Source: CAYMUR01 sp964393615 (lineage in GTDB: Bacteria; Planctomycetota; Planctomycetia; Pirellulales; Pirellulaceae). Taken from it: a stretch of 25,729 nucleotides of DNA. This document shows, piece after piece, positions 9,025 to 16,530 of the stretch. How positions within the stretch are numbered: the stretch's first letter is position 1; every line of letters starts with the position of its first letter. The notes below the pieces were generated by a model. It worked only from the letters and a program-made list of their open reading frames with translations. It did no database searches and was not told the DNA's origin. The stretch spans positions 1-25,729 of the forward strand of contig CAYMUR010000076.1 of assembly GCA_964393615.1 (NCBI GenBank). Reading direction: 5' to 3'. A program made the translations under genes and the position numbers.

Positions 9025-9339
9025 ATTTATTTCCCTGCTGTGCACGCTTCTGGAGAATCTTTCATCCCCTGAAACCATTTGGGAATTTTCATGTCGCCTC
9101 TTACCGAGCAACTTAGTCGACCCAAGAACCGTCAACAATAATACGTACTTAATGGCTTTCCTTCCCACCGGTGCCCAATGGGTCCTGCCCATTATCGATC
9201 TTGATATTTCGCAATGAGGTTCATGACGGTATTGACGTGATCAACCATAAAACCTCGCCGCGTGGCACCTGCTACCCTGGCACCCATTGCCAATCTTTGC
9301 GACAAATTATCCCTTGAAAAAGTTTATCGGAGACGGCCC
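9025..9339. other. Spacer between gnd and zwf
   Basis: No separate gene is visible in these 315 bases. An open frame running out of gnd to 9217 is an out-of-frame shadow. The spacer is long enough for zwf to have its own promoter, but I see no strong -35/-10 pair. Confidence 0.4.
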
Positions 9340-10794
9340 GTGTCCAATACAATCGTGATATTTGGTGCTTCGGGTGATTTAACGAAACGCAAACTTATCC
9401 CCGCCCTGTATCGTCTGTACGGTGAAGGCCAATTACCGCCCGACACACACATCGTCGGCGTGTCCCGCACCCATTTCGAGCACGCACAGTGGCGCCAGCT
9501 GTCAGCCGAAACGACGAAAAAGTTTACCGGCAAAGATTTCGATCTTCCCGCATGGAATCGCTTTGCCGAAAATCTGTTTTACCAGACAGGGGACATTTCC
9601 CAACCGGATGATTTTGAAAGATTGGGGCGTTTCCTCGACAGGCTCGATAACGCAGGCAATGGCAAACGCATCTTTTATTTATCGACGGCGCCAGACTTGT
9701 ATCATACGGCCGTCGCTCAACTGGGAACCGCTGGCCAGGCTAATCAATCCCAAGGACCACGCCGCATTGTCATCGAAAAACCATTTGGCACAGATCTCGA
9801 ATCGGCGCGGTCCCTGAACGCGGCGGTCCACCAGGTGTTCAACGAACGGCAAGTTTATCGTATCGATCATTATCTTGGCAAAGAAACGGTGCAGAACATG
9901 TTAGTGCTGCGCTTTGCCAATAGTATATTCGAACCGGTTTGGAACCGAAATTACATCGACCACGTCCAAATCACCGTCGCAGAAGAGGTCAACGTGGGGT
10001 CTCGGGCCGGCTATTACGACGCGGCCGGGATCTTGCGCGACATGTTCCAGAATCATTTGCTTCAATTATTAATGATCACGGCCATGGAAGCACCGGTACG
10101 ATTTGAGGCCAACCTGGTGCGGGATGAAAAAATCAAAGTTCTGCAAGCCATACGGCCGATGACCGGAGCCGATTTTTCCCGTGACACGCTACGAGGACAA
10201 TATGAGGGCTATCTCAACGAGACAGGTGTTCCTCGCGACAGCCAAACGGCAACCTTTGCGGCGGTAAAATTATGGATCGACAATTGGCGTTGGGATGGAG
10301 TGCCATTTTATTTACGTAGTGGAAAAGCAATGTCCTGCCGTACCACCCAAATTGTCATCCAATTTCGGGCACCACCCCACATGATGTTTGAGTCCGCCGC
10401 CAAACGAAACCTGGATGCCAACCGGTTGGTAATCCAGGTTCAACCTGCCGAAGGCATCCAGCTGCATTTTCAGACCAAAACACCGGATGAGGGGATGAAA
10501 CTTCGATTGACCGATTTAGATTTTCGCTATGCGCGCGAATTCTCTGGTAGAATGCCCGACAGTTACCAACGCCTGTTACTGGACGTACTCAACGGAGACG
10601 CGAGTTTGTTTGCACGCAGCGATGAAGTCGAATTGTCATGGGGCATTGTCGATCCCATCATCGCTGCCTGGCAAAGCCCAGCAGCCCCGGCGCTGCAAAT
10701 ATACCCCAGCCAAATGTGGGGTCCCGAAAATGCCAGCGAATGGATGAGGGCACAACAACGGGAGTGGTTTGACGTTTGTCCCGTGCTACAATGA
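9340..10794 (+). CDS. zwf: Glucose-6-phosphate 1-dehydrogenase
   Basis: It oxidises glucose 6-phosphate to 6-phosphoglucono-lactone with NADP, the first step of the oxidative pentose phosphate pathway. I chose GTG 9340 (484 residues) because GGAGA lies six bases upstream and the product then begins directly at the family's Rossmann motif (SNTIVIFGASGDLTKRK). A GTG at 9262 would add 26 residues without a ribosome binding site. EKPFG (146-150) and the active-site motif RIDHYLGKE (174-182, catalytic His177) are intact, as is the following NMLVLRFANSIFEPVWNRN. Length is normal for bacterial Zwf. The gene lies 315 bases after gnd and its stop codon overlaps the next start. The lactonase step is not encoded in this window. 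Confidence 0.97.
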   Translation: MSNTIVIFGASGDLTKRKLIPALYRLYGEGQLPPDTHIVGVSRTHFEHAQWRQLSAETTKKFTGKDFDLPAWNRFAENLFYQTGDISQPDDFERLGRFLDRLDNAGNGKRIFYLSTAPDLYHTAVAQLGTAGQANQSQGPRRIVIEKPFGTDLESARSLNAAVHQVFNERQVYRIDHYLGKETVQNMLVLRFANSIFEPVWNRNYIDHVQITVAEEVNVGSRAGYYDAAGILRDMFQNHLLQLLMITAMEAPVRFEANLVRDEKIKVLQAIRPMTGADFSRDTLRGQYEGYLNETGVPRDSQTATFAAVKLWIDNWRWDGVPFYLRSGKAMSCRTTQIVIQFRAPPHMMFESAAKRNLDANRLVIQVQPAEGIQLHFQTKTPDEGMKLRLTDLDFRYAREFSGRMPDSYQRLLLDVLNGDASLFARSDEVELSWGIVDPIIAAWQSPAAPALQIYPSQMWGPENASEWMRAQQREWFDVCPVLQ

Positions 10795-11864
10795 TGGGAA
10801 CCATGCCGCTCGCACCATTACATCTCGGTCCCCTGTTCGTGGGATTTCCTGTAGTCCAGGCAGCCCTCTCCGGCTACAGCGATTGGCCGATGAGGGTCAT
10901 GGCAAAACGACACGGCGCACCCTACACCCTGTGCGAAGTCATGCTGGACCGGTTCTTACTGACTGTAAAACAGACGAAAAAGAACCGGCATTTTCTCCAT
11001 CTGAGCGACGAAGAACATCCGGTCGGAGGCCAACTGATGGGGGCGGATCCCCAGCAATTCGGTCCGGCAGCTTTGAGATTAGTCGAAGCGGGATTTGATG
11101 TTATTGATATTAATTTTGGCTGCCCCGTCAAGAAAGTTCTCGGTCGTTGCCGAGGTGGATTTCATCTCGGCCAACCCCAAGTAGCTATCGACATCGTACG
11201 CCGTACAAGGGACGCGGTACCCAATCACATTCCGGTCACGGTAAAAATGCGCCGAGGAATCGACGATTCCCAACAAAGTCGGGATCATTTTTTTGAAATT
11301 CTTGACGGAGCGTTCGCCGCCGGTGTGGCAGCGGTGACCGTACACGGACGAACCGTTGTCCAACGCTATGTTGGCCCGAGCCGCTGGGAGTTTTTGCAAC
11401 AAGTCAAAAAGCATGTCGGGAACCACACGATCCTGGGGAGTGGTGATTTGTTTACGGCAGCGGATTGCCTCAACATGATCCAACAAACCGGCGTGGACGG
11501 TGTGACCGTGGCTCGTGGTGCGATCGGCAACCCCTGGATCTTTTGCCAGGCAAGGGCCCTGGCAGACGGCAAACCACTTCCCGGCCCACCGTCACTCGCT
11601 GAACAGAGAGAGGTAATTCTCGAACATTTTCAGCTGGCCGAAGAAGTCTACGGACCTGAACGATGCGGTATCCCCATGCGCAAATTCGGCATTAAATATT
11701 CCAGCCTGCACCCGAAATGGAAATTAGTTCGCGAGGAATTTGCCCGGGTCAAAAACCTAAACGACTGGCGCGTGGTTCTCGACCGCTGGTACAGCCAGGA
11801 CGGCCCCGGGCAATTTCCGCCCGACGAAGTACACCACAAAAAAAACACCTGTCATGTGGCCTAG
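10791..11864 (+). CDS. tRNA-dihydrouridine synthase family protein
   Basis: Dus enzymes are flavoproteins that reduce uridines in the tRNA D loop using NADPH. From ATG 10791 it has 357 residues; this start overlaps the zwf stop as ATGA, which suggests translational coupling. Alternative starts are TTG 10776 and ATG 10803. The FMN-binding TIM barrel is seen in QAALSGYSDWPMR (23-35), GGQLMGADP (79-87), IDINFGCPVKKV (105-116, with Cys in the family's GCP motif), the VKMRRG strand (151-156), VTVHGRT, and the phosphate-binding GSGDLFTAADCL...DGVTVARGAIGNPWIF. The order fits the DusB-like branch. The segment after GCP reads VLGRCRGGFHLGQP instead of the usual G.GAALM type, so position specificity cannot be inferred. 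Being cotranscribed with the NADPH-making genes fits its cofactor need but may be incidental. Confidence 0.9.
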   Translation: MMGTMPLAPLHLGPLFVGFPVVQAALSGYSDWPMRVMAKRHGAPYTLCEVMLDRFLLTVKQTKKNRHFLHLSDEEHPVGGQLMGADPQQFGPAALRLVEAGFDVIDINFGCPVKKVLGRCRGGFHLGQPQVAIDIVRRTRDAVPNHIPVTVKMRRGIDDSQQSRDHFFEILDGAFAAGVAAVTVHGRTVVQRYVGPSRWEFLQQVKKHVGNHTILGSGDLFTAADCLNMIQQTGVDGVTVARGAIGNPWIFCQARALADGKPLPGPPSLAEQREVILEHFQLAEEVYGPERCGIPMRKFGIKYSSLHPKWKLVREEFARVKNLNDWRVVLDRWYSQDGPGQFPPDEVHHKKNTCHVA

Positions 11865-11921
11865 ATGAACGCATTACAACGTTGACAAGCTCGCAGCTAT
11901 CTTGCCATCGAATCAGCCGCA

Positions 11922-12347
11922 TCAACTCTGGATGTATTCCTTTAAGTAATGATTTTCCATGCTTAGCCTTGAGTGCTGGGCTTTGACGACGTCACCGATA
12001 GAAATCATACCCGCCAGCAATCCGTCTTTCAGGATTGGCAAATGCCGGATTCGCTTTCTTGTCATCAACCCCATGATGTCGTCGACCTCATCGTCGGGAG
12101 AACCTGTCGTCACACTCACTGACATGCCCTCACACACCAGGACATCATTCAATTGACCGCTCCATGTTTTGCAGCCTTGGAGAATATCGCGCTCAGTAAT
12201 AATCCCTACCATTACATTTCCATCGCAAACCACAAGTGATCCACAGTTGCAGTCAACCAGCTTTGCAACAACGTCGGACAATGTCGCTTGAGAGTGAATC
12301 GTAAACACCTCGGTGCCTTTGACATTCAGAATGTCTTGCAATCTCAT
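11922..12347 (-). CDS. Protein with two CBS domains
   Basis: The 141-residue product starts at ATG 12347, fixed by a perfect Shine-Dalgarno sequence AAGGAGGT five bases upstream; a longer frame reaching 12410 has no such support. It is a tandem CBS pair with no other domain. The first runs from about residue 3 to 58 (FTIHSQATLSDVVAKLVD, then GSLVVCDGNVMVGIITERDI), the second from about 72 to 130 (SPDDEVDDIMGLMTRKRIRH, then LPILKDGLLAGMISIGDVVK). CBS pairs bind adenine nucleotides and regulate partner proteins; stand-alone forms like this are common and mostly uncharacterised. It is cytosolic and likely translated strongly. It converges with dus across a 57-base gap. Confidence 0.93.
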   Translation of the reverse strand: MRLQDILNVKGTEVFTIHSQATLSDVVAKLVDCNCGSLVVCDGNVMVGIITERDILQGCKTWSGQLNDVLVCEGMSVSVTTGSPDDEVDDIMGLMTRKRIRHLPILKDGLLAGMISIGDVVKAQHSRLSMENHYLKEYIQS

Positions 12348-12520
12348 GGCGGACCTCCTTCCCACACTTGACGGGGGAATTGAACGGTTGGATTGAAAGG
12401 AACCAATCACTAGTCACCCGGCTACCGGCAGATTGGAACGAACGTTCAAAAGACAGCCGGAACTAATTCCAGAATAGCCTGCCAGGCAAAACGGTGTCAA
12501 TCAATACATTGTGAAAAAAA

Positions 12521-13780
12521 TCACAAACCCACAGGAACGACACGTGGATGCAAGATACTGATACCAAAGTTCTCAAAAAACAGATCCGTTGTCGGATCAT
12601 GGCCCTGCAAAATGATTGTCCCGGCTTCCGTACGTCGTCCTTTGCGAGGGTTTTCGTGCGCCGGGCGCTTGTCGGTCCAATCACTTACCTGGCAGCCATT
12701 CACCCACACCGCCATATGGGGACCGTCGGCAATAATAGTCTTGGTAAACCACTGTAGATCATCTGCCACGATGCGTCTCGCATCTTGCCGACGAAAAATA
12801 CCACCGGTACCACAATCGCTGGGGTGTGAACGATCACCCTTTACATATCCATGGTGAATCTGACTCTCGTATCCCATCCACAAATCGCCAGGAATACATC
12901 GAAAAAAAATCCCAGAGTTTAAGCCCTTGGCACGTGTTTGGCAGTTCAACTGTAAAATAAAATCAGCAAACTGCCCCTCTGTTTCCAACTGTCCTTTTCC
13001 GCCAGTGACGTGCAAATAACCTTCTGGTGTTACGCGAAACTCGCTTTGCATGTCCGGCAGGATCGTCCAGCCTGTCAAGTCACGTCCATTGAAGAGGCTT
13101 TGTACATGCAAGGGCTTGATTCGAATATCCCGAAACTCCACCTTTCCCTGATTGTGTTGCAAACCAATATGACCACGAGCCAGCGCCGGCTGGTTTTCAT
13201 CTTGATATTCCAGTGCGACAACGCCGTTCACTTTGACATGAATAGCCGGCCCATCCACTTTCATGTCAAGAGTATTCCAATCGCCAGGCACGGTAGCTGT
13301 GTCCACACGCTGCCGTTTGACCAAACTGCCCGTAGGAAACGGATTGTCGGCCGGTGCAATATTGACTTCATAACAATCGCGAGCGGGATCCTGTGGACTC
13401 GCTGGCATGTGCAGAAAAACCCCGCTGTTTGTCGTCTCGTGACAACGAAATTGCAAATGTAGAACGTAGTCTGAAAAGGTCGAGGTGGTATATAAAAAAC
13501 CAACCTCTCCTGTGGCAGCAACAATCACCTGGTCTTGGACCTGCCAGGGAACCTCACCAGTCGTCTCCCAGCCAAATAACGTCTCCCCATCAAATAGACT
13601 GATCCAGCCTTCACGCCACTGCTGCTCGCTAAGCGGTAATGTGCTCGGTACGGATGCAACATCAGCACTTTTCGGAAGCTCGGTATTACGTGTCCCCGGC
13701 ATATCCGATGGCGCACTACAACCAAGCAGCAAACCACACAACAGGAACCACTGCAAGAACGTATTCTGAAAAGGACACAT
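12521..13780 (-). CDS. Lipoprotein with two DUF1080 (3-keto-disaccharide hydrolase) domains
   Basis: From ATG 13780 it has 419 residues; GGGAGAGGG lies a few bases upstream, and the signal peptide begins at this ATG rather than at the ATG 13912 of the longer open frame. The signal (FLQWFLLCGLLLGC) ends in a lipobox with Cys21, so the product should be a lipid-anchored envelope protein. Two homologous jelly-roll domains follow: about 58-222 (GWISLFDGETLFGWE ... SGVFLHMP ... YEVNIA) and about 225-410 (VQSLFNGRDLTGWTI ... SGIFFRCIPGDLWMGYESQI ... DPTTDLFFENFGI). The family includes 3-keto-glucoside hydrolases and beta-glucanase-like folds and is greatly expanded in planctomycetes. The substrate is unknown. 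It is divergent from the small HTH gene across a 234-base region. Confidence 0.9.
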   Translation of the reverse strand: MCPFQNTFLQWFLLCGLLLGCSAPSDMPGTRNTELPKSADVASVPSTLPLSEQQWREGWISLFDGETLFGWETTGEVPWQVQDQVIVAATGEVGFLYTTSTFSDYVLHLQFRCHETTNSGVFLHMPASPQDPARDCYEVNIAPADNPFPTGSLVKRQRVDTATVPGDWNTLDMKVDGPAIHVKVNGVVALEYQDENQPALARGHIGLQHNQGKVEFRDIRIKPLHVQSLFNGRDLTGWTILPDMQSEFRVTPEGYLHVTGGKGQLETEGQFADFILQLNCQTRAKGLNSGIFFRCIPGDLWMGYESQIHHGYVKGDRSHPSDCGTGGIFRRQDARRIVADDLQWFTKTIIADGPHMAVWVNGCQVSDWTDKRPAHENPRKGRRTEAGTIILQGHDPTTDLFFENFGISILHPRVVPVGL

Positions 13781-13941
13781 ATAAACCCTCTCCCGGCTAG
13801 GTGCTTCGGTAATTTTACGCGCCGCAGTCAAAACGGACCTTTGTAAGCTCCCAACGACGCAATACAGGCGGGTTGAGCAGCGGTGATCCTCGCTGCCTGG
13901 CAGCTTCCACAAAGGGCTCGAAGAACCTTCGTGTTTTCGCG

Positions 13942-13947
13942 TATAAT
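13942..13947 (+). promoter_or_regulatory. Possible -10 box (TATAAT) before the small HTH gene
   Basis: A consensus TATAAT lies 67 bases before the HTH start codon in the divergent spacer. The expected -35 region (near 13919-13925, CGAAGAA) matches poorly, so this is a weak call. Confidence 0.3.
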
Positions 13948-14014
13948 GAATGATAGATGGAAATGACTTTTTTCGCGAGTCGACCTGGAACCACCGTCAA
14001 GAAGGAACTGCGAT

Positions 14015-14245
14015 ATGGCAAAAAGTGTCCATGCCTTGTGCACAGAGCAGAAAATCTCGCTGGAAGAACTGGCACAACAAACGGGGCTGGACCTCGGCCG
14101 GGTCCAGGCAATTTACTTACGACGCTGGACGCCCAGTCCCACGGAACGGCAGAAAATCGCAGAGACCCTGGGAGTGTCCCGTGACGACATCGCCTGGGGT
14201 CACAAAACACCCATTCAGCATATTTACGGCCAGGGTCCCGGTTGA
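14015..14245 (+). CDS. Small XRE-like helix-turn-helix protein
   Basis: The 76-residue product starts at ATG 14015 with AAGAAGGA eight bases upstream. Residues about 3-60 form a single XRE/Cro-type helix-turn-helix: CTEQKISLEELAQQTGL, then DLGRVQAIYLRRWTPSPTER, then KIAETLGVSRDDIAWGH. The protein is essentially only the DNA-binding fold plus a short tail, with no sensor domain. It may be a transcription regulator; the divergent lipoprotein gene is the natural candidate target, by position only. It converges on the E1-like gene with 158 bases between. A nucleic-acid-binding role other than repression is possible. Confidence 0.85.
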   Translation: MAKSVHALCTEQKISLEELAQQTGLDLGRVQAIYLRRWTPSPTERQKIAETLGVSRDDIAWGHKTPIQHIYGQGPG

Positions 14246-14403
14246 TGTAGTCCACCAAGGGCCACGCTAACGTGATCTTATCGGCGGGCATGAAATCTTT
14301 CACGGCTACGTGGCTCGGAATCAGCCGGAGCTCCGCCAACCGCCCAACCGGTGGTGAAGTGGTCCGTGAATCTTTTTCGACTCTCGTTCCACAGGCCAAC
14401 CAT

Positions 14404-15456
14404 TTACGTCCCAACGTACTTGGCGTAAACCGAACGTGCCTCCGCCAAATCCTCCGTCCCGCCGATGATTGCCCGTCCATCAGGAAAGACAGTGACCTGG
14501 TAATCGTCAATGCTAAAACGTAGTAGAAAGCGGTTTCGCAAAACCTGTGTCACACCTTGCAGACGTTCTTCGATCGCTTCGAGTCGGACCAATTCCTGTC
14601 CGGGAAAACTCAATTGCACAGAGTTTCTCCCACAGAGTACCGCAGAATGTACCCCACGCGACCCATCCAGCCAGGGGAATTCCTGTTGGGCACACGCTGG
14701 ACAATCGTTGCCGTTTCGTAACGAAGCCAATGAAACCTGGCGAATGTCATTGTCCCACAGATCAAAAATTGTCCAGCTGCGACTGACCGCATCCAGGTTC
14801 CCGCTGAGAATTTTAAATGCTTCACACGCCTGAAACGACGCTGTCACATTGACGGCCGGGCCCAAGATTCCTGCTGTATCACAGGTCGGAGTGCTTCCAG
14901 GCGGAGGTGGCTCCGGCATGACACATCGCAGGCACGCGGTTTCTCCTGGAATAATAGTGATTGTCTGGCCTTCGGCCCCGATACAACCTCCATAGATCCA
15001 AGGAATTCTCTGCTGGAGTGCTACATCATTCAACAAAAACCGTGTCTCAAAGTTGTCCGTACCGTCAAGAATCAGGTCCATACCATCCACTAGCCCCAAA
15101 ACATTCGAAGACGACACGTCCAGCACGTGAGCCTCAATTTCAACCTGCTGATTAATACGTCGTAATTTTTCTTGCGCGGCCACCGCCTTGGGAATCGCAG
15201 CGGCGACATCCGCTTCATCATAAAGTACTTGCCGTTGCAAGTTGTTCAATTCCAGAAAATCACGGTCTACCAACCGCACAAATCCGACTCCCGCGCGTAC
15301 CAATGTATTTGCCAATACCGATCCGAGTGCACCGCAACCACAGATCAACACCCGACTGTCGCACAGTTTCCGCTGACCGCATTCTCCTAGTGGAGAATAA
15401 CGCATCTGTCGCTCATACCGCGTCAAACTGTCTGAAGAACTCGTTTTGTCTGTCAT
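14404..15456 (-). CDS. ThiF/MoeB/HesA-family E1-like adenylyltransferase
   Basis: The family activates the C-terminal glycine of ubiquitin-like sulfur carriers (ThiS, MoaD and others) by adenylation. The 350-residue protein starts at ATG 15456, with GAGGTGA about 12 bases upstream. The ATP-binding motif is CGCGALGSVLANTLVRAG (39-56), followed by Asp64 and DRDFLELNNLQRQVLYDE (64-81), then LDGTDNFETRFLLND (130-144). Two zinc CxxC pairs are Cys175/Cys178 and Cys252/Cys255. TCDTAGILGP (191-200) carries Cys192 at the usual catalytic Cys position. A C-terminal extension of about 80 residues (from AVLCGRNSVQLSF) resembles that of some bacterial ThiF proteins. No carrier protein gene is present in the window, so whether it serves thiamine, molybdopterin or another route is open. 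It is the last gene of the uvrA set. Confidence 0.93.
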   Translation of the reverse strand: MTDKTSSSDSLTRYERQMRYSPLGECGQRKLCDSRVLICGCGALGSVLANTLVRAGVGFVRLVDRDFLELNNLQRQVLYDEADVAAAIPKAVAAQEKLRRINQQVEIEAHVLDVSSSNVLGLVDGMDLILDGTDNFETRFLLNDVALQQRIPWIYGGCIGAEGQTITIIPGETACLRCVMPEPPPPGSTPTCDTAGILGPAVNVTASFQACEAFKILSGNLDAVSRSWTIFDLWDNDIRQVSLASLRNGNDCPACAQQEFPWLDGSRGVHSAVLCGRNSVQLSFPGQELVRLEAIEERLQGVTQVLRNRFLLRFSIDDYQVTVFPDGRAIIGGTEDLAEARSVYAKYVGT

Positions 15457-15568
15457 CTTGGCAGGTTCACCTCTGGCATCAGGAAATGGTCACTGGCATG
15501 ATTCACGAAACAGCACAGCGGACCATACAACATCCGAATCGAACAATCCCCATGCTGTTAGCTTAGTA

Positions 15569-16504
15569 TTATCCTTGTTTCAATACGAGATAGCCAGCGC
15601 AATCCAACACACCAGCCAGGTCTCGCTGCAATTGATCACATTCGCTCCGCGCACCTTCAAACGAAGTCTCCTGCACAATTTCACGGATCGCTACGATTGG
15701 CGATGTTTCACGACAATCCGAAATCGCCATGGAAAATTCTTCGACCGACTGTACATCACACAATACAAGCTGAGCCCATGGGGCAGGAAGGATTTTCTGG
15801 TTTCCACAAAACCGCTCGGCAAACAGGAGATTAGGAAACCGGCGTTGGGGTTCCACGATCATCGGCGAGCCAGTATCCACGTACACCACCGAAACGGCCG
15901 GCCAATGAGAGATAGCACATAACAACGATTCCATTTCCTGGAGCGACGGTGGTAATTTAACAACAAGTGGCACACCCATCTTGGATGCCTGACTCAGAAA
16001 GGCTTCGGTAACCAATGCTTCGGTGACATGATCAACGACCATCATGGAGGCACTCGACTGCCACGCTGTCCAATTCGTGATTTCCCCTGTTGGCGATTCC
16101 AGCGCCCGCACTACCCAGCGCTTACCGTGTCGAAACAAATTGGGTCCGCGCGTCCCCAACCCACGTATCCCGGTGACAATCTGTCGCTCCATGACTCTCT
16201 CTTGTGGGATATGCAATTGCAAATCCAGCTGGTACATACTCGGCGTTTCTGGCGTCCAGGCACAAGGATCTGGTATCACCGCCATCGCTAACAAGCTCTC
16301 ACCTGCTGCACACGGAACCAGTGGCGTGGTAGCAGGAAGCGTATGAGCATCCGTACGATAAGGCCCCTTAACCTGCCCCGCCAGGCTCCAGCCGGACTGA
16401 CTGTTGTCTGTGTCGAGACGAACGTAGAGCCTCGCCACAGCAGGAGTTGCCTCGCCATGAAATATTTCCACGCGCTCAAGCAAATTGTCGGGTAGCATTG
16501 TCAT
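15569..16504 (-). CDS. Unknown protein resembling part of a GH2-type glycosidase
   Basis: From ATG 16504 it has 311 residues; GGAAGAGGA about ten bases upstream supports this start. An ATG at 16549 would overlap the uvrA end by 19 bases. It has no signal peptide. Residues about 5-115 look like an immunoglobulin-like domain with DPCAWTPETPSMYQLDLQL, very like the LW.PE.P.LY strand of family 2 glycosidases, and GIRGLGTRGPNLFRHGKRWV (about 120-140) resembles the GiR...f.lNGk junction to the catalytic barrel. The rest is alpha/beta and reads like a shortened barrel (MMVVDHVTEALV, MGVPLVVKLPP, AVSVVYVDTGSP, FPNLLFAERFCG, QLVLCDVQS), without the usual NE acid pair that I could find. It starts 26 bases after uvrA ends and is probably cotranscribed with it. 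Activity is unlikely or altered; function unknown. Confidence 0.7.
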   Translation of the reverse strand: MTMLPDNLLERVEIFHGEATPAVARLYVRLDTDNSQSGWSLAGQVKGPYRTDAHTLPATTPLVPCAAGESLLAMAVIPDPCAWTPETPSMYQLDLQLHIPQERVMERQIVTGIRGLGTRGPNLFRHGKRWVVRALESPTGEITNWTAWQSSASMMVVDHVTEALVTEAFLSQASKMGVPLVVKLPPSLQEMESLLCAISHWPAVSVVYVDTGSPMIVEPQRRFPNLLFAERFCGNQKILPAPWAQLVLCDVQSVEEFSMAISDCRETSPIVAIREIVQETSFEGARSECDQLQRDLAGVLDCAGYLVLKQG

Positions 16505-16530
16505 TTGACAGTCATCCTCTTCCCATTCCC

